DNA of 64,000 bases from Oligoflexia bacterium. GTDB taxonomy: Bacteria > Bdellovibrionota > Bacteriovoracia > Bacteriovoracales > Bacteriovoracaceae. Position 1 is the first letter of the stretch. Every line of letters begins with the position of its first letter. The position numbers and the translations under genes were made by a program. The notes under the pieces were generated by a model. The model was not told where the DNA came from, did not search any database, and saw only the letters and a program-made list of their open reading frames with translations. This document shows, piece by piece, positions 26,034 through 34,689 of the stretch. The DNA lies in contig JAAEST010000033.1 of the NCBI GenBank assembly GCA_024229115.1, positions 186,001-250,000 on the forward strand. The letters run 5' to 3'.

Positions 26034-28454
26034 GTGGAATCAACAGAAAGAATTCGTCATAAAACGAAAGTTGTTTTAGTACAACTTGGTAGTCCTAAAT
26101 CTCCCAAAGTTAGTGATGTAAGAAGCTACCTCAAAGAGTTTCTTGGTGACCCAAGAGTTGTGGATATTAATCCTCTTGCATGGAAAATCATCCTTAATTG
26201 CTTTGTTCTTCCTTTTAGGCCAAAGAGATCAGCTCAGGCCTATTCTCGAATTTGGGACGGACAGTCTTTTCCTCTGATTACAATTACAGAAAGTATGGCC
26301 AAGAAAGTAGGGACTTATCTTGATCCAGAAAAATATGAAGTGAATCATGCCTTCTTACTTTCATATCCTCGTATCAAAGATGTGTGGGATAGTTGGGAAG
26401 AAGATTTAAAAACAAAAGATGATCCTGCTAACAAAATTTTAGCTATTGCCATGTTTCCTCAATATAGTGAATCCACTGTGGCCAGTGGGATGGACCTCTT
26501 TGCTAAAGAACTTAGTAAGAGAGTGAAAATCCCTCCTTTTGAGTTTCTTACAGATTTCCATCTCTCTCATGCTTTTATTGATAATAGTGTTAATAAGGTG
26601 AATGAATTTCTTGCCAAGTTTAAGAGTGAAGGGAAGCCAAGTGACGAGCTCGTCATCAGTTTTCATGGGATTCCAAAAAGGCGAGTTATTTATAAAGGTG
26701 ATGTTTATTATCAGCACTGCTATGAAACTTTCTTCCAGTTGAAGAAGAGAATCACAGAAATTTCTCACGATAAAATACATATGACTTTTCAGTCGCGATT
26801 TGGTTCTGAAGAATGGTTAACTCCATATACTGATGAATACTGTGTCGATCTCGTTGAAAAGGGAAGTCAGAATATTGCCGTTTATTGTCCGGCCTTTGTC
26901 GCTGATTGTTTAGAAACAATTGATGAAATCGGAACTGAGCTAGGTGAAGAACTTGAAGAAGTCGGCGGGCATGTTCAATTTATTCCATGCTTAAATGATG
27001 ATGAGCAATGGTGTAAAGACTTTGCCAAAATGGTTGAAGATATTGAAGAAAGACCAAAAGAAAGAAAACATTTAATTCAAATGAAGAAAGAGGATTACAA
27101 GGAAATGGAACCACAGAAAATGAAGTCACCTCCACTAAGTGACAATGCCAAGAAATCTCTTAAGATTGTTTTCCTCACTCTTTTCTTAGATCTTGTAGGT
27201 TTTTCAATTATCTTTCCTCTCTTTCCTGCTCTCGCAAAACATTATCTAGAAGTTGATAGTCAGAACTATTTCCTTCAACTTATTTTTGGAAGTATTGAAA
27301 GGTTTACCAGTGTTGGTGGTGGCGATATTAGTGCTATCGTCCTCTTTGGTGGTGCACTTGGGGCCATCTATAGTTTTCTACAGTTTGTAGCTGCTCCAAT
27401 TTGGGGAACTATTTCAGATAGGATTGGAAGAAGACCTGTGCTTATTGTTTCTGTTTTTGGATTAGCTTTAAGTTACCTTCTTTGGTTCTTTAGTGGTTCA
27501 TTTACACTTCTCATTATTGCTCGTTTCATTGGAGGAATTATGGGAGGGAATATCTCGACCGCCACTGCTGTCGTTGGTGATGTGACGACGAGAGAAAATC
27601 GCTCTAAAGGTATGGCCACAATTGGTATTGCCTTTGCTCTTGGATTTATTATTGGTCCGGCACTTGGTGGTATTTCTAGTTTATGGGATATCTCGGCAAC
27701 TTATCCTGCTTTAAAAGATATGGGAGTGAATCCATTTAGTTTACCTGCGGCCATCGCGTTCATCTTAAGTATGTTTAATGTGATTTGGCTCTATAGAAAA
27801 TTTGATGAGACTCTTCCTGAAGAAAAAAGAGGAAAGTCGGCAAGTGATAGAAGTATCAATCCTTTAGTTCTTTTTAAGCCTCTTCCTTATAAAGGTGTGA
27901 ACCTGACAAACTTTGGTCATTTCCTCTTTCTTATGGCCTTTAGTGGAATGGAATTTACACTCACTTTCTTGGCAGCAGAGAGACTGGGATACTCCTCAAT
28001 GGACAATGCCTATATGTTTATCTTTATTGGCTTTTTAATCGCAATGACTCAAGGGGGTTATGTGAGAAGGAAAGCTGGTCAGATTGGTGAGAAGAGAATG
28101 GCCCTTCAAGGTCTTGTCTTTTTGATTCCTGGTTTAGTGGCCATTGGTTATGCAAGCTCAAGTTGGATGTTATATTTTGGACTCTTCTTCTTATCTGTTG
28201 GTTCAAGTATGATTATTCCATGTCTTACTTCTTTAATTTCTCTCTATACTCCAGGTGAGTATCAAGGAAAGAGTGTGGGGATTTTTAGAAGCCTAGGAGC
28301 CCTTGCAAGAGTTCTAGGGCCAATTATTGCATCTATCGTTTATTGGAAATATGGATCACAATATCCTTATTATTTAGGGGCCATTTTTCTTATAATTCCA
28401 ATAGTTATGGTGGCCATGCTCCCTAAACCAAGTACGGAAGAAGTTCAGGCTTAA
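26034..28454 (+). CDS. Ferrochelatase fused to an MFS transporter
   Basis: A single 806-aa frame (GTG start) joins two whole proteins. Residues 10-335 form a ferrochelatase (HemH): VLVQLGSPKSP at the start, catalytic His211 in ISFHGIPKR, Cys-Tyr in QHCYET, and Glu294 in CLETIDEIG. A charged linker of about 35 residues follows. Residues 376-800 are a 12-helix major facilitator with motif A GTISDRIGRRPVLI, of the tetracycline/multidrug efflux type. No stop or frameshift lies between them. Heme synthesis coupled to export or import of heme, porphyrin or iron is a reasonable guess but not shown. Confidence 0.92.
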   Translation: MESTERIRHKTKVVLVQLGSPKSPKVSDVRSYLKEFLGDPRVVDINPLAWKIILNCFVLPFRPKRSAQAYSRIWDGQSFPLITITESMAKKVGTYLDPEKYEVNHAFLLSYPRIKDVWDSWEEDLKTKDDPANKILAIAMFPQYSESTVASGMDLFAKELSKRVKIPPFEFLTDFHLSHAFIDNSVNKVNEFLAKFKSEGKPSDELVISFHGIPKRRVIYKGDVYYQHCYETFFQLKKRITEISHDKIHMTFQSRFGSEEWLTPYTDEYCVDLVEKGSQNIAVYCPAFVADCLETIDEIGTELGEELEEVGGHVQFIPCLNDDEQWCKDFAKMVEDIEERPKERKHLIQMKKEDYKEMEPQKMKSPPLSDNAKKSLKIVFLTLFLDLVGFSIIFPLFPALAKHYLEVDSQNYFLQLIFGSIERFTSVGGGDISAIVLFGGALGAIYSFLQFVAAPIWGTISDRIGRRPVLIVSVFGLALSYLLWFFSGSFTLLIIARFIGGIMGGNISTATAVVGDVTTRENRSKGMATIGIAFALGFIIGPALGGISSLWDISATYPALKDMGVNPFSLPAAIAFILSMFNVIWLYRKFDETLPEEKRGKSASDRSINPLVLFKPLPYKGVNLTNFGHFLFLMAFSGMEFTLTFLAAERLGYSSMDNAYMFIFIGFLIAMTQGGYVRRKAGQIGEKRMALQGLVFLIPGLVAIGYASSSWMLYFGLFFLSVGSSMIIPCLTSLISLYTPGEYQGKSVGIFRSLGALARVLGPIIASIVYWKYGSQYPYYLGAIFLIIPIVMVAMLPKPSTEEVQA

Positions 28455-28461
28455 TTTATCT

Positions 28462-28480
28462 AAAAAGGCTCAAGCTTTTT
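28462..28480 (+). terminator. Possible weak terminator after the fusion gene
   Basis: AAAAAG(G)C and GCTTTTT form a short stem with one bulged base and a TCAA loop, eight bases after the stop codon. Confidence 0.45.
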
Positions 28481-28531
28481 AATTTTATAACCGATACGCT
28501 GGCTAAGATATTGTGAGTGAAGGTTATTTAA

Positions 28532-30043
28532 TTGAATAAGTTTAATAAGAAAATCACGGATTTATTTCTAATCCTAACTTTAGTTTTCGCCCTTGGTGTA
28601 GAGGGTTGGAAAAGTGCGGATAAAATTCTCCTGGGTGGGAGAGTTAATCTTCGTTCATCATCTTCATTTGGTTCATCTGTTAGAAATATTCTTGGAACTT
28701 TACAACCTGGAACAGAAGCAAAGATTGTTGCTTATGATAACTCCAAAAAATACGGAGTAGGGATTAAGGTTGAAGTAACTTCAGGGGCCCATAAAGGTAA
28801 AACAGGTTGGGTATATTTTCATAAGAATAGAGCGAAGAGAACTTTTGTTCTCCAAGATCACAAAGGTCAGCAGGTTCCTGTTGAAAATAACTTCAGTGAT
28901 TTTTTTAGAAAGGCCATTGATTATAGAAAGATTGTTGAAAAAGCAAAAGGTGTTCGTACTAAGTCAAAGACACCTATTGCTCTTGACCAAAACCCTGTAA
29001 CAAAAGAGTGGTATTGGAAGAGAATCAATTCTGGTGATTATCCAATTGATACTGATAATTATGATGGTGGTCCTTATGTTCCTATCTTTGTCTCAGAATC
29101 TCAAGATGATGGTTCAGTGAAGAGAAAGAGAGTATGGGTTCAAAGAGATGTGAATGAATTATTAAACGCTGTAACGGCGGTTCAAACTTCAATCAGACCG
29201 AGATTAAGACCTAGACAAAATAATGGTTGCGAGGATCATACTCAAAGAGATCCAACTGAAGTTGTTGTGACGGACACAAATTCTAGAATTCCACAAAATG
29301 ATTCAAACTATAATGGCGAGTTTTTAAATGGGTGTGAAATTTTAAAGCGTCGTCCTAATACTCATGATGACATGGACCAACTTAATCTATGCTTAGTGAA
29401 TGTAAAAAATGCGATTAAGGCCAAGGCCAGAGAATTAAGACAAAGTGACTCAACTCTTGATGAAAGAGTTTCTACTTTTAAGGCCATGTACTCAGCACTA
29501 AATCCACTAGAGCAGAGATTTGCTGCTCTTGTTTTAACGGCACATGGTGAGGCAGGAATTCTTAGTCACTTTGGTGGTCAAGAAATGATGTCCATTATGA
29601 AGGTGATTGATAATAGAGTGGCCAAGGCAAAAACTCACAGAAGTGGAGCCGTTAATGAACTTGATATCGTTCTTGAGCCATCACAATTTAGTCCTTATAA
29701 CTCTAATAATAATGGTTGGAAGAATTCTTTGAATGCTCCTCAAAGTCATCGTTGGACTAAAAGATCTCTAGCGGCGTTTGTTGATTATCAGACAGCTGAT
29801 ATGAAACCAATGCCTCAAGTTGATAATATAACTTTCTTTCATGCTAACTTTTCAAACCCTAGGTGGTCACGTGGTTCTAATGAACAGGTCTTCACTGTTA
29901 ATGGCCATATTCCAGATGGGGGACAACTTAGATATGGAAATACCCGTAAGCATATCCAGCATAAGTTCTTCACTGATCAAGAGATTGCAAGAACGAATGG
30001 TTCTCAGGGATATAGACTGAGATCGACACCTTTTAGACCATAA
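28532..30043 (+). CDS. Secreted SH3-domain protein with SleB-like cell wall hydrolase domain
   Basis: The 503-aa protein uses a TTG start (AAGG eight bases upstream) and has an N-terminal hydrophobic segment (LFLILTLVFALGVEGW). Residues about 35-105 resemble a bacterial SH3 domain (GGRVNLRSSSSFGSSV, GKTGWVYFHKNRAKR), often used to bind peptidoglycan. From about residue 325 it resembles the SleB/Hydrolase_2 domain: catalytic-type Glu340 in TAHGEAG, VIDNRV, PSQFSPYN, FFHANFSNPRW. It probably cleaves peptidoglycan in the periplasm or in prey or self wall remodelling. The middle part is unassigned and has Cys at CEDH and GCEIL. Confidence 0.8.
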   Translation: MNKFNKKITDLFLILTLVFALGVEGWKSADKILLGGRVNLRSSSSFGSSVRNILGTLQPGTEAKIVAYDNSKKYGVGIKVEVTSGAHKGKTGWVYFHKNRAKRTFVLQDHKGQQVPVENNFSDFFRKAIDYRKIVEKAKGVRTKSKTPIALDQNPVTKEWYWKRINSGDYPIDTDNYDGGPYVPIFVSESQDDGSVKRKRVWVQRDVNELLNAVTAVQTSIRPRLRPRQNNGCEDHTQRDPTEVVVTDTNSRIPQNDSNYNGEFLNGCEILKRRPNTHDDMDQLNLCLVNVKNAIKAKARELRQSDSTLDERVSTFKAMYSALNPLEQRFAALVLTAHGEAGILSHFGGQEMMSIMKVIDNRVAKAKTHRSGAVNELDIVLEPSQFSPYNSNNNGWKNSLNAPQSHRWTKRSLAAFVDYQTADMKPMPQVDNITFFHANFSNPRWSRGSNEQVFTVNGHIPDGGQLRYGNTRKHIQHKFFTDQEIARTNGSQGYRLRSTPFRP

Positions 30044-30144
30044 TTTGCCTTGCGTTAAGCCTGTTTAATTACTAAGCCCCCGAAATCTCTAAAATTTCAC
30101 CATAAAAACTTCATAAATACTTATTTTTATTTTATTCTTATCTT

Positions 30145-31227
30145 ATGAATTTAGTTTTAAAGAAATTTACTCAAATATCTTTGATCGGCCTCTTGGCCCT
30201 TGGGTGTTCTAGTGTTGAAATTCTCAATACAGGAGATGCAACGCTTAAGAGTAATGATGATAAAGAAGTCACTGTTGCTGTTAAAGAATATAAGGCCACA
30301 CCCTTAACGAAAGATCAAAAAGTTTCTTTAAATAATTACTGTAAGAAAATTGATAAGAAATTCTATAAGTACGGTTGGAAAAAATCTAAGTGCGAAAGCT
30401 ATCCATGGAGCTTCTATCAAGAGACAAGTGTTAAGAAAGATCCTCTTATCTGGACAACATTTGGATCACTTTATGATGATAAGGGAAAGAAGCAGGAAGT
30501 AACTCTTATTATGTGTGGAGTTCATGGTGATGAAATTACACCGGTTAAGTTCTGCTTTGATATTGTTAATTATCTTCGTAACTTAAATAAAACAAAGCAT
30601 GGTAAGGCAGATCTTGATAAGAGGTTTGTTGTGGTTATGCCAATAGTAAATCCAGATAGCTTCTTTAAGAAATGGCCTACACGAACAAATGCCAATGGTG
30701 TTGATATCAATCGTAACTTTGCGACAAAAGACTTCAAGAAGAATGCGGTTAAGATTTGGAGAAGTCGCTATAGAGGTGATCCAAGAAGATACCCTGGTCA
30801 AAAAGCAAATAGTGAACCAGAGACTCGTTTTCAAGTTGATATGATTGCTGAGTTTAACCCAAAGAAGATTATCTCTGTTCATGCTCCTTTAACTATGCTT
30901 GATTATGACGGGCCTGATAATGAGATTACTGGCGGTCTTATTGGTAGTAGGGCCAATCAACTTCTTATTCAAATGTCTGAGAAGGCAAAGAATTATAGAA
31001 TTAAAAACTATCCATTCTTTCCAGGGAGTCTTGGTAATTACGCTGGTAATGAAAGAGATATCCCAACCTTTACTCTTGAATTACCAAGTAGTGACAATAG
31101 AAGAAGTGCCATCTATTGGAAGAGGTTTAAGCACTCAATTCATTCGGCCATCATGCATGAGCTCAAGCCTGATGTGGATGTGGCAATGGATGAGAATAAG
31201 GCCGAAGACAATCTTAAGTCTAACTAG
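30145..31227 (+). CDS. Lipoprotein M14-family metallopeptidase (MpaA-like)
   Basis: The 360-aa protein ends its signal sequence in GLLALGC (lipidated Cys21). M14 features: His127 and Glu130 in CGVHGDE, NPDSFFKKWPTRTNANGVD and INRNF, third His in SVHAPL, and catalytic Glu in FTLELPSSDNR. The layout matches murein peptide amidase A, which removes the meso-diaminopimelate side from murein peptides. Unlike cytoplasmic MpaA it is lipid-anchored outside. It follows a cell wall hydrolase gene, so a role in peptidoglycan breakdown is likely. Confidence 0.85.
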   Translation: MNLVLKKFTQISLIGLLALGCSSVEILNTGDATLKSNDDKEVTVAVKEYKATPLTKDQKVSLNNYCKKIDKKFYKYGWKKSKCESYPWSFYQETSVKKDPLIWTTFGSLYDDKGKKQEVTLIMCGVHGDEITPVKFCFDIVNYLRNLNKTKHGKADLDKRFVVVMPIVNPDSFFKKWPTRTNANGVDINRNFATKDFKKNAVKIWRSRYRGDPRRYPGQKANSEPETRFQVDMIAEFNPKKIISVHAPLTMLDYDGPDNEITGGLIGSRANQLLIQMSEKAKNYRIKNYPFFPGSLGNYAGNERDIPTFTLELPSSDNRRSAIYWKRFKHSIHSAIMHELKPDVDVAMDENKAEDNLKSN

Positions 31228-31373
31228 ACAGTCGAACTTCCCAAGTAATTAAATTTATTAGATTTGCCATTTATTTTTGGCATTAGCACTAAAAGTTTAT
31301 CCAAATACTCCGATAAGTTTAGAGATTAGCGCATTTATTTTAAATGCTCAGCAAACTTAGAGTGGAGTATATT

Positions 31374-33317
31374 ATGCTGGCCAGTTTTTCAGAATTTAAA
31401 TTTTTTCAATCTTTCCGTATTCCAGTGGAAAAAGCCGATAACCTTAGGTTTCTGGTAGAAAAGGAAAATGAGCTTGGAAAAGATGTCTATATTGACGATG
31501 CACGGTTAGAAGATATTTCTGTTACCGGTCTTGGTTTTAGTACTAAAGATCGATTAAGCGTCGGTACTTCATTAACAATCTCTCTTCAATTTAAAAAGCA
31601 TCATTTAGATTTAAATGGAACTATTGTTCGTGCTTTTTGCAACACGATCGATGATGATGAAATTGTCTATGGGGTTGAGCTAGAGGATGAACCAAAGATT
31701 AGTAAGTTCTTAGAGCAATTTATTATGTCCTTTTCAACTGATCGTTTGAAAGAATGTCTTATCGATTCTGCTCTTACTGAAAGATATACCAAAGCTTCAG
31801 ACGGCTTTGAAATGTTCTCTCTTCTTTTATCACTCTTTAAAGATATTACTCACTTTGGAGATAAAGAAGGTTTTTTAGATAATATGTTAGAAGAGGTTGT
31901 TCGTATTATGAACGCTCAAAGATCTTCTGTATTTCTAATTAACCCTGAAACAAATGAACTTGAAGCAGTTGGTGCACTTGGTTTAGAAAAAGACTGTTTG
32001 AAATTTGATTATCGTTTAGGGATTGCAGGTTCTGTTTTCACAACTGGTGTGGCCCTTAATATTGATACTATTTCAGATAAGTCACGTTTCAATGAACACT
32101 TTGATAAGAAGTTTAACTTTGAAACTAAATCAATTATCTGTCACCCAATTCATAATAGAGAAGATAAGATTATTGGTGTTATCGAAGTTATCAATAAGAG
32201 AAATCAAGATAGATTCAGTGTTGAAGATGAGAAAACAATGAAGGTTCTTGCACTTGTATTCTCTTCTGTATTCCATAACTACAATCCAATTTCTGAGTCA
32301 TCACAGATCAGAAGATTTTCAACACCATTTGATCGTACATTTGCTCTTATTGGAAAGACTCCACACATGGGAAGTCTACGTAATTCAATTATTAAAATTA
32401 AAGATATTGATTCAAACTGTCTTGTTGAAGGTGAGCCTGGGGTTGGTAAGAAGCTCTATGCTAAGATTCTTCATCATGAAGGGCAAAGAGGGCTTAAGCC
32501 ATTTGAAATGATCGATTGTAATATGAAAGACATGGATCATTTATCACGTCAGCTTTGGAGTGAAAAAGAAAAGGAATGTAAGTTTGCTACTTGTAAGGGA
32601 GGAACTGTTTTCCTTAGAGAAGTAGGAAGCCTTCCTATTGCTTTTCAAGAAAGACTACTGACAATGTTAAAAGAACAACGTATTCCAGACTCGAATGTTT
32701 CTATTGACGCTAGACTTATTTGTTCGTCATCGAAAGACTTAGGGAAGCTTGTTGACGAGGGGCTCTTTGATAAAGATCTCTTTGAAGAAATCTCTAAGGC
32801 CTATATTCATATTGAACCACTGAGAAGAAGGATTGATGATCTTGAAATGCTCATTGATTTCTTCTTAAAAATTGAGTGTAAGAAGCAAGGTCTTCTTCTC
32901 AAGAGTATCTCACCAAAGATGATAGAAAAACTCAAGGCCTACGATTGGCCAGGTAACGTTGGTGAATTAAAGAAAATGATCGAAAGAGCTGTTCTTTATA
33001 ATCCGAAGGCCCATATTATTAGTGAATTTAATTTTGAAGATTCAGCTTCACCACTTGTCGATAAGAATATGAAGCAGAGAATCTTTGGAGATCTACCATT
33101 TGTTAGTGATTTCAAAATTCAGCTTAAAGATAGACTTGCTATCGTTGAGAGAGAAATGATTATTAACGAGATTAAACGTAATAATGGTAATAAGTCGAAG
33201 GCGGCTAAAGAAATGGGAATTTCAAGAGAGGCCCTTCGTAAGAAGCTTCTTCTTAGCCGTGAAATTCTGGATCAGTTAGAAGAAGCTCACCCGGAAGAAA
33301 AGAAAAAGGTTGCATAG
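31374..33317 (+). CDS. PilZ-GAF-AAA-Fis regulator with degenerate sigma-54 activator core
   Basis: The 647-aa protein starts at the ATG at 31374 (GGAG six bases before), not the one at 31344. Residues about 20-110 are PilZ-like (DDARLEDISVTGLGF, GTSLTISLQF), about 140-300 a GAF domain, about 325-565 an AAA domain and the last 50 a Fis helix-turn-helix (NGNKSKAAKEMGISREALRKKL). Walker A GEPGVGKK is kept. The GAFTGA loop that contacts sigma-54 is absent, and the Walker B Asp is replaced by Arg (TVFLREVGSL for FLDEVG). It probably binds DNA and perhaps a second messenger but is unlikely to activate sigma-54. Confidence 0.85.
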   Translation: MLASFSEFKFFQSFRIPVEKADNLRFLVEKENELGKDVYIDDARLEDISVTGLGFSTKDRLSVGTSLTISLQFKKHHLDLNGTIVRAFCNTIDDDEIVYGVELEDEPKISKFLEQFIMSFSTDRLKECLIDSALTERYTKASDGFEMFSLLLSLFKDITHFGDKEGFLDNMLEEVVRIMNAQRSSVFLINPETNELEAVGALGLEKDCLKFDYRLGIAGSVFTTGVALNIDTISDKSRFNEHFDKKFNFETKSIICHPIHNREDKIIGVIEVINKRNQDRFSVEDEKTMKVLALVFSSVFHNYNPISESSQIRRFSTPFDRTFALIGKTPHMGSLRNSIIKIKDIDSNCLVEGEPGVGKKLYAKILHHEGQRGLKPFEMIDCNMKDMDHLSRQLWSEKEKECKFATCKGGTVFLREVGSLPIAFQERLLTMLKEQRIPDSNVSIDARLICSSSKDLGKLVDEGLFDKDLFEEISKAYIHIEPLRRRIDDLEMLIDFFLKIECKKQGLLLKSISPKMIEKLKAYDWPGNVGELKKMIERAVLYNPKAHIISEFNFEDSASPLVDKNMKQRIFGDLPFVSDFKIQLKDRLAIVEREMIINEIKRNNGNKSKAAKEMGISREALRKKLLLSREILDQLEEAHPEEKKKVA

Positions 33318-33348
33318 AAAAAGCGGACGAGCTTTTTCGCAACCTTTT
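33305..33348. terminator. Two-stage hairpin terminator between convergent genes
   Basis: An outer stem AAAAGGTTGC/GCAACCTTTT and an inner 8-bp stem GAAAAAGC/GCTTTTTC around GGACGA enclose the stop codon of the regulator gene. The structure is nearly symmetric and can end transcription from both sides. Confidence 0.75.
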
Positions 33349-33361
33349 GGTCGCGTAGCTT

Positions 33362-33781
33362 TTAATCAGCTTGGTATTTGAGAATGACTCTTCTAGTTTT
33401 AGGAGAGTCTCTAAACTCACAAAGATAAATTCCTTGCCATGTTCCTAACATCATTTTCCCTTGATCAACTGGTATCTGAAGACTTGTTTGAAGAAGAATA
33501 CTCTTCATATGAGAAGGTGAGTCATCAGGACCTTCAGCATCATGTTCTATAAAACCTAAATTTCTTGGGGCCAGATGTTTCAGGAAAGATTCCATATCTC
33601 TGGCAGCACTTGGATCAAAGGACTCATTGATGGTAAGAGCACAAGAGGTATGTTGAATAAAGAGTGTGAGAACGCCAGAAGTTGAAGATTTCCATGTCTC
33701 GCTCATGGCCTTTTCAATTTCCTTGGAGATGGCATAGAAGCGCTCACCACTTGTGCTAATCGAAATACTTTTTGGTTCCAT
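33362..33781 (-). CDS. yjbQ: YjbQ/UPF0047 family protein
   Basis: The 139-aa protein matches the UPF0047/YjbQ family: VLTLFIQHTSCALTINES, DPSAARDMESFL, HDAEGPDDSPSHMKS and a final GTWQGIYLCEFRD with conserved Glu and Arg. Length is standard. Some members have thiamine phosphate synthase activity when overproduced, but the native role is unsettled. It stands alone between the regulator gene and the cdaA operon. Confidence 0.93.
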   Translation of the reverse strand: MEPKSISISTSGERFYAISKEIEKAMSETWKSSTSGVLTLFIQHTSCALTINESFDPSAARDMESFLKHLAPRNLGFIEHDAEGPDDSPSHMKSILLQTSLQIPVDQGKMMLGTWQGIYLCEFRDSPKTRRVILKYQAD

Positions 33782-33873
33782 ATCTCACCCTAAGTTGTTA
33801 TATTTGCTAAGTTTTTGACTACAATTATCCGATAAATGAGATAAGTTGTCATTGTTTTATAAAGGGGAGAAAG

Positions 33874-34689
33874 TTGGACTCGTTACAGGTCTTTCTTGGC
33901 AATATTAGTTTGAAAGATGTTTTCGATATCCTTATCGTTGCTCTCCTTATTTATCAAAGTTTGATTATTGTTCGAGGAACTCGCGCTGTTCAAATGCTTA
34001 TTGGGGTAGGGATTCTCATTTTCCTTTTTTGGATAGGGCATACTTTCAAACTCTATTCGCTCAACTGGATACTTGATCACTTCTTCGATAGTTTCTTCAT
34101 TATTGCGATTATTCTTTTCCAAGATCAACTTCGTCATGCTCTTGCCACAGTGGGGACGGGAAGAAGACTTTTTGGTTTATTAAATAGAGAAGAAATACAA
34201 ATTGAAATCGATGAAGTTGTTGAGGCCATTGGCTCTATGTCTCGTGAAAGAATTGGTTGTCTTATTGTGATCGAAAGAAATCAAGGTCTGGCAAACTTCA
34301 TGGATACAGGAACAAAACTTAATTCAGAAGTTCATTCAGATTTAATCTATGCCATTTTTCAATCGACTTCTCCTCTTCATGATGGAGCCGTCATGATCTC
34401 TGGTGGAAAAATCACCGCCGCAGGTTGTTTTCTCCCACTTACTAAGAATGTTGAGATTGATCGACACTTAGGAACAAGGCATAGAGCGGCTCTTGGACTA
34501 ACCGAAGACACTGATGCAATTGCAATTACAGTTTCAGAAGAAACAGGAAAAATTAATATTTCAGTTAATGGATCATTCTATCTCTGTGATAACTCAAAAG
34601 CATTAAGACAATATCTTAAACACTTGTGGGCCGGTGAAAAGCTAGATGAAAAACTAGATCCGATTAAGAATCAAGGAGTCGCTCCTTGA
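33874..34689 (+). CDS. cdaA: Membrane c-di-AMP synthase CdaA
   Basis: The 271-aa diadenylate cyclase joins two ATP into c-di-AMP. Three hydrophobic helices lie in residues 10-90, followed by the DisA_N domain with HDGAVMISGG (DGA near residue 170) and LGTRHRAALG (RHR near 202). Both active motifs are intact. The start is TTG with GGGGAGAAA just upstream. It overlaps cdaR by four bases and precedes glmM, the cdaA-cdaR-glmM order known from Firmicutes. Confidence 0.95.
   Translation: MDSLQVFLGNISLKDVFDILIVALLIYQSLIIVRGTRAVQMLIGVGILIFLFWIGHTFKLYSLNWILDHFFDSFFIIAIILFQDQLRHALATVGTGRRLFGLLNREEIQIEIDEVVEAIGSMSRERIGCLIVIERNQGLANFMDTGTKLNSEVHSDLIYAIFQSTSPLHDGAVMISGGKITAAGCFLPLTKNVEIDRHLGTRHRAALGLTEDTDAIAITVSEETGKINISVNGSFYLCDNSKALRQYLKHLWAGEKLDEKLDPIKNQGVAP

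Noticed and set aside
31265-31284. Hairpin TGCCA/TGGCA as a terminator after the M14 lipoprotein gene
   Set aside because: The stem is only five pairs and no T-run follows.
31374-33317. Active sigma-54 enhancer-binding protein that could drive the sigma-54 promoter at 57858
   Set aside because: GAFTGA is absent and the Walker B Asp is Arg, so it should not activate sigma-54.
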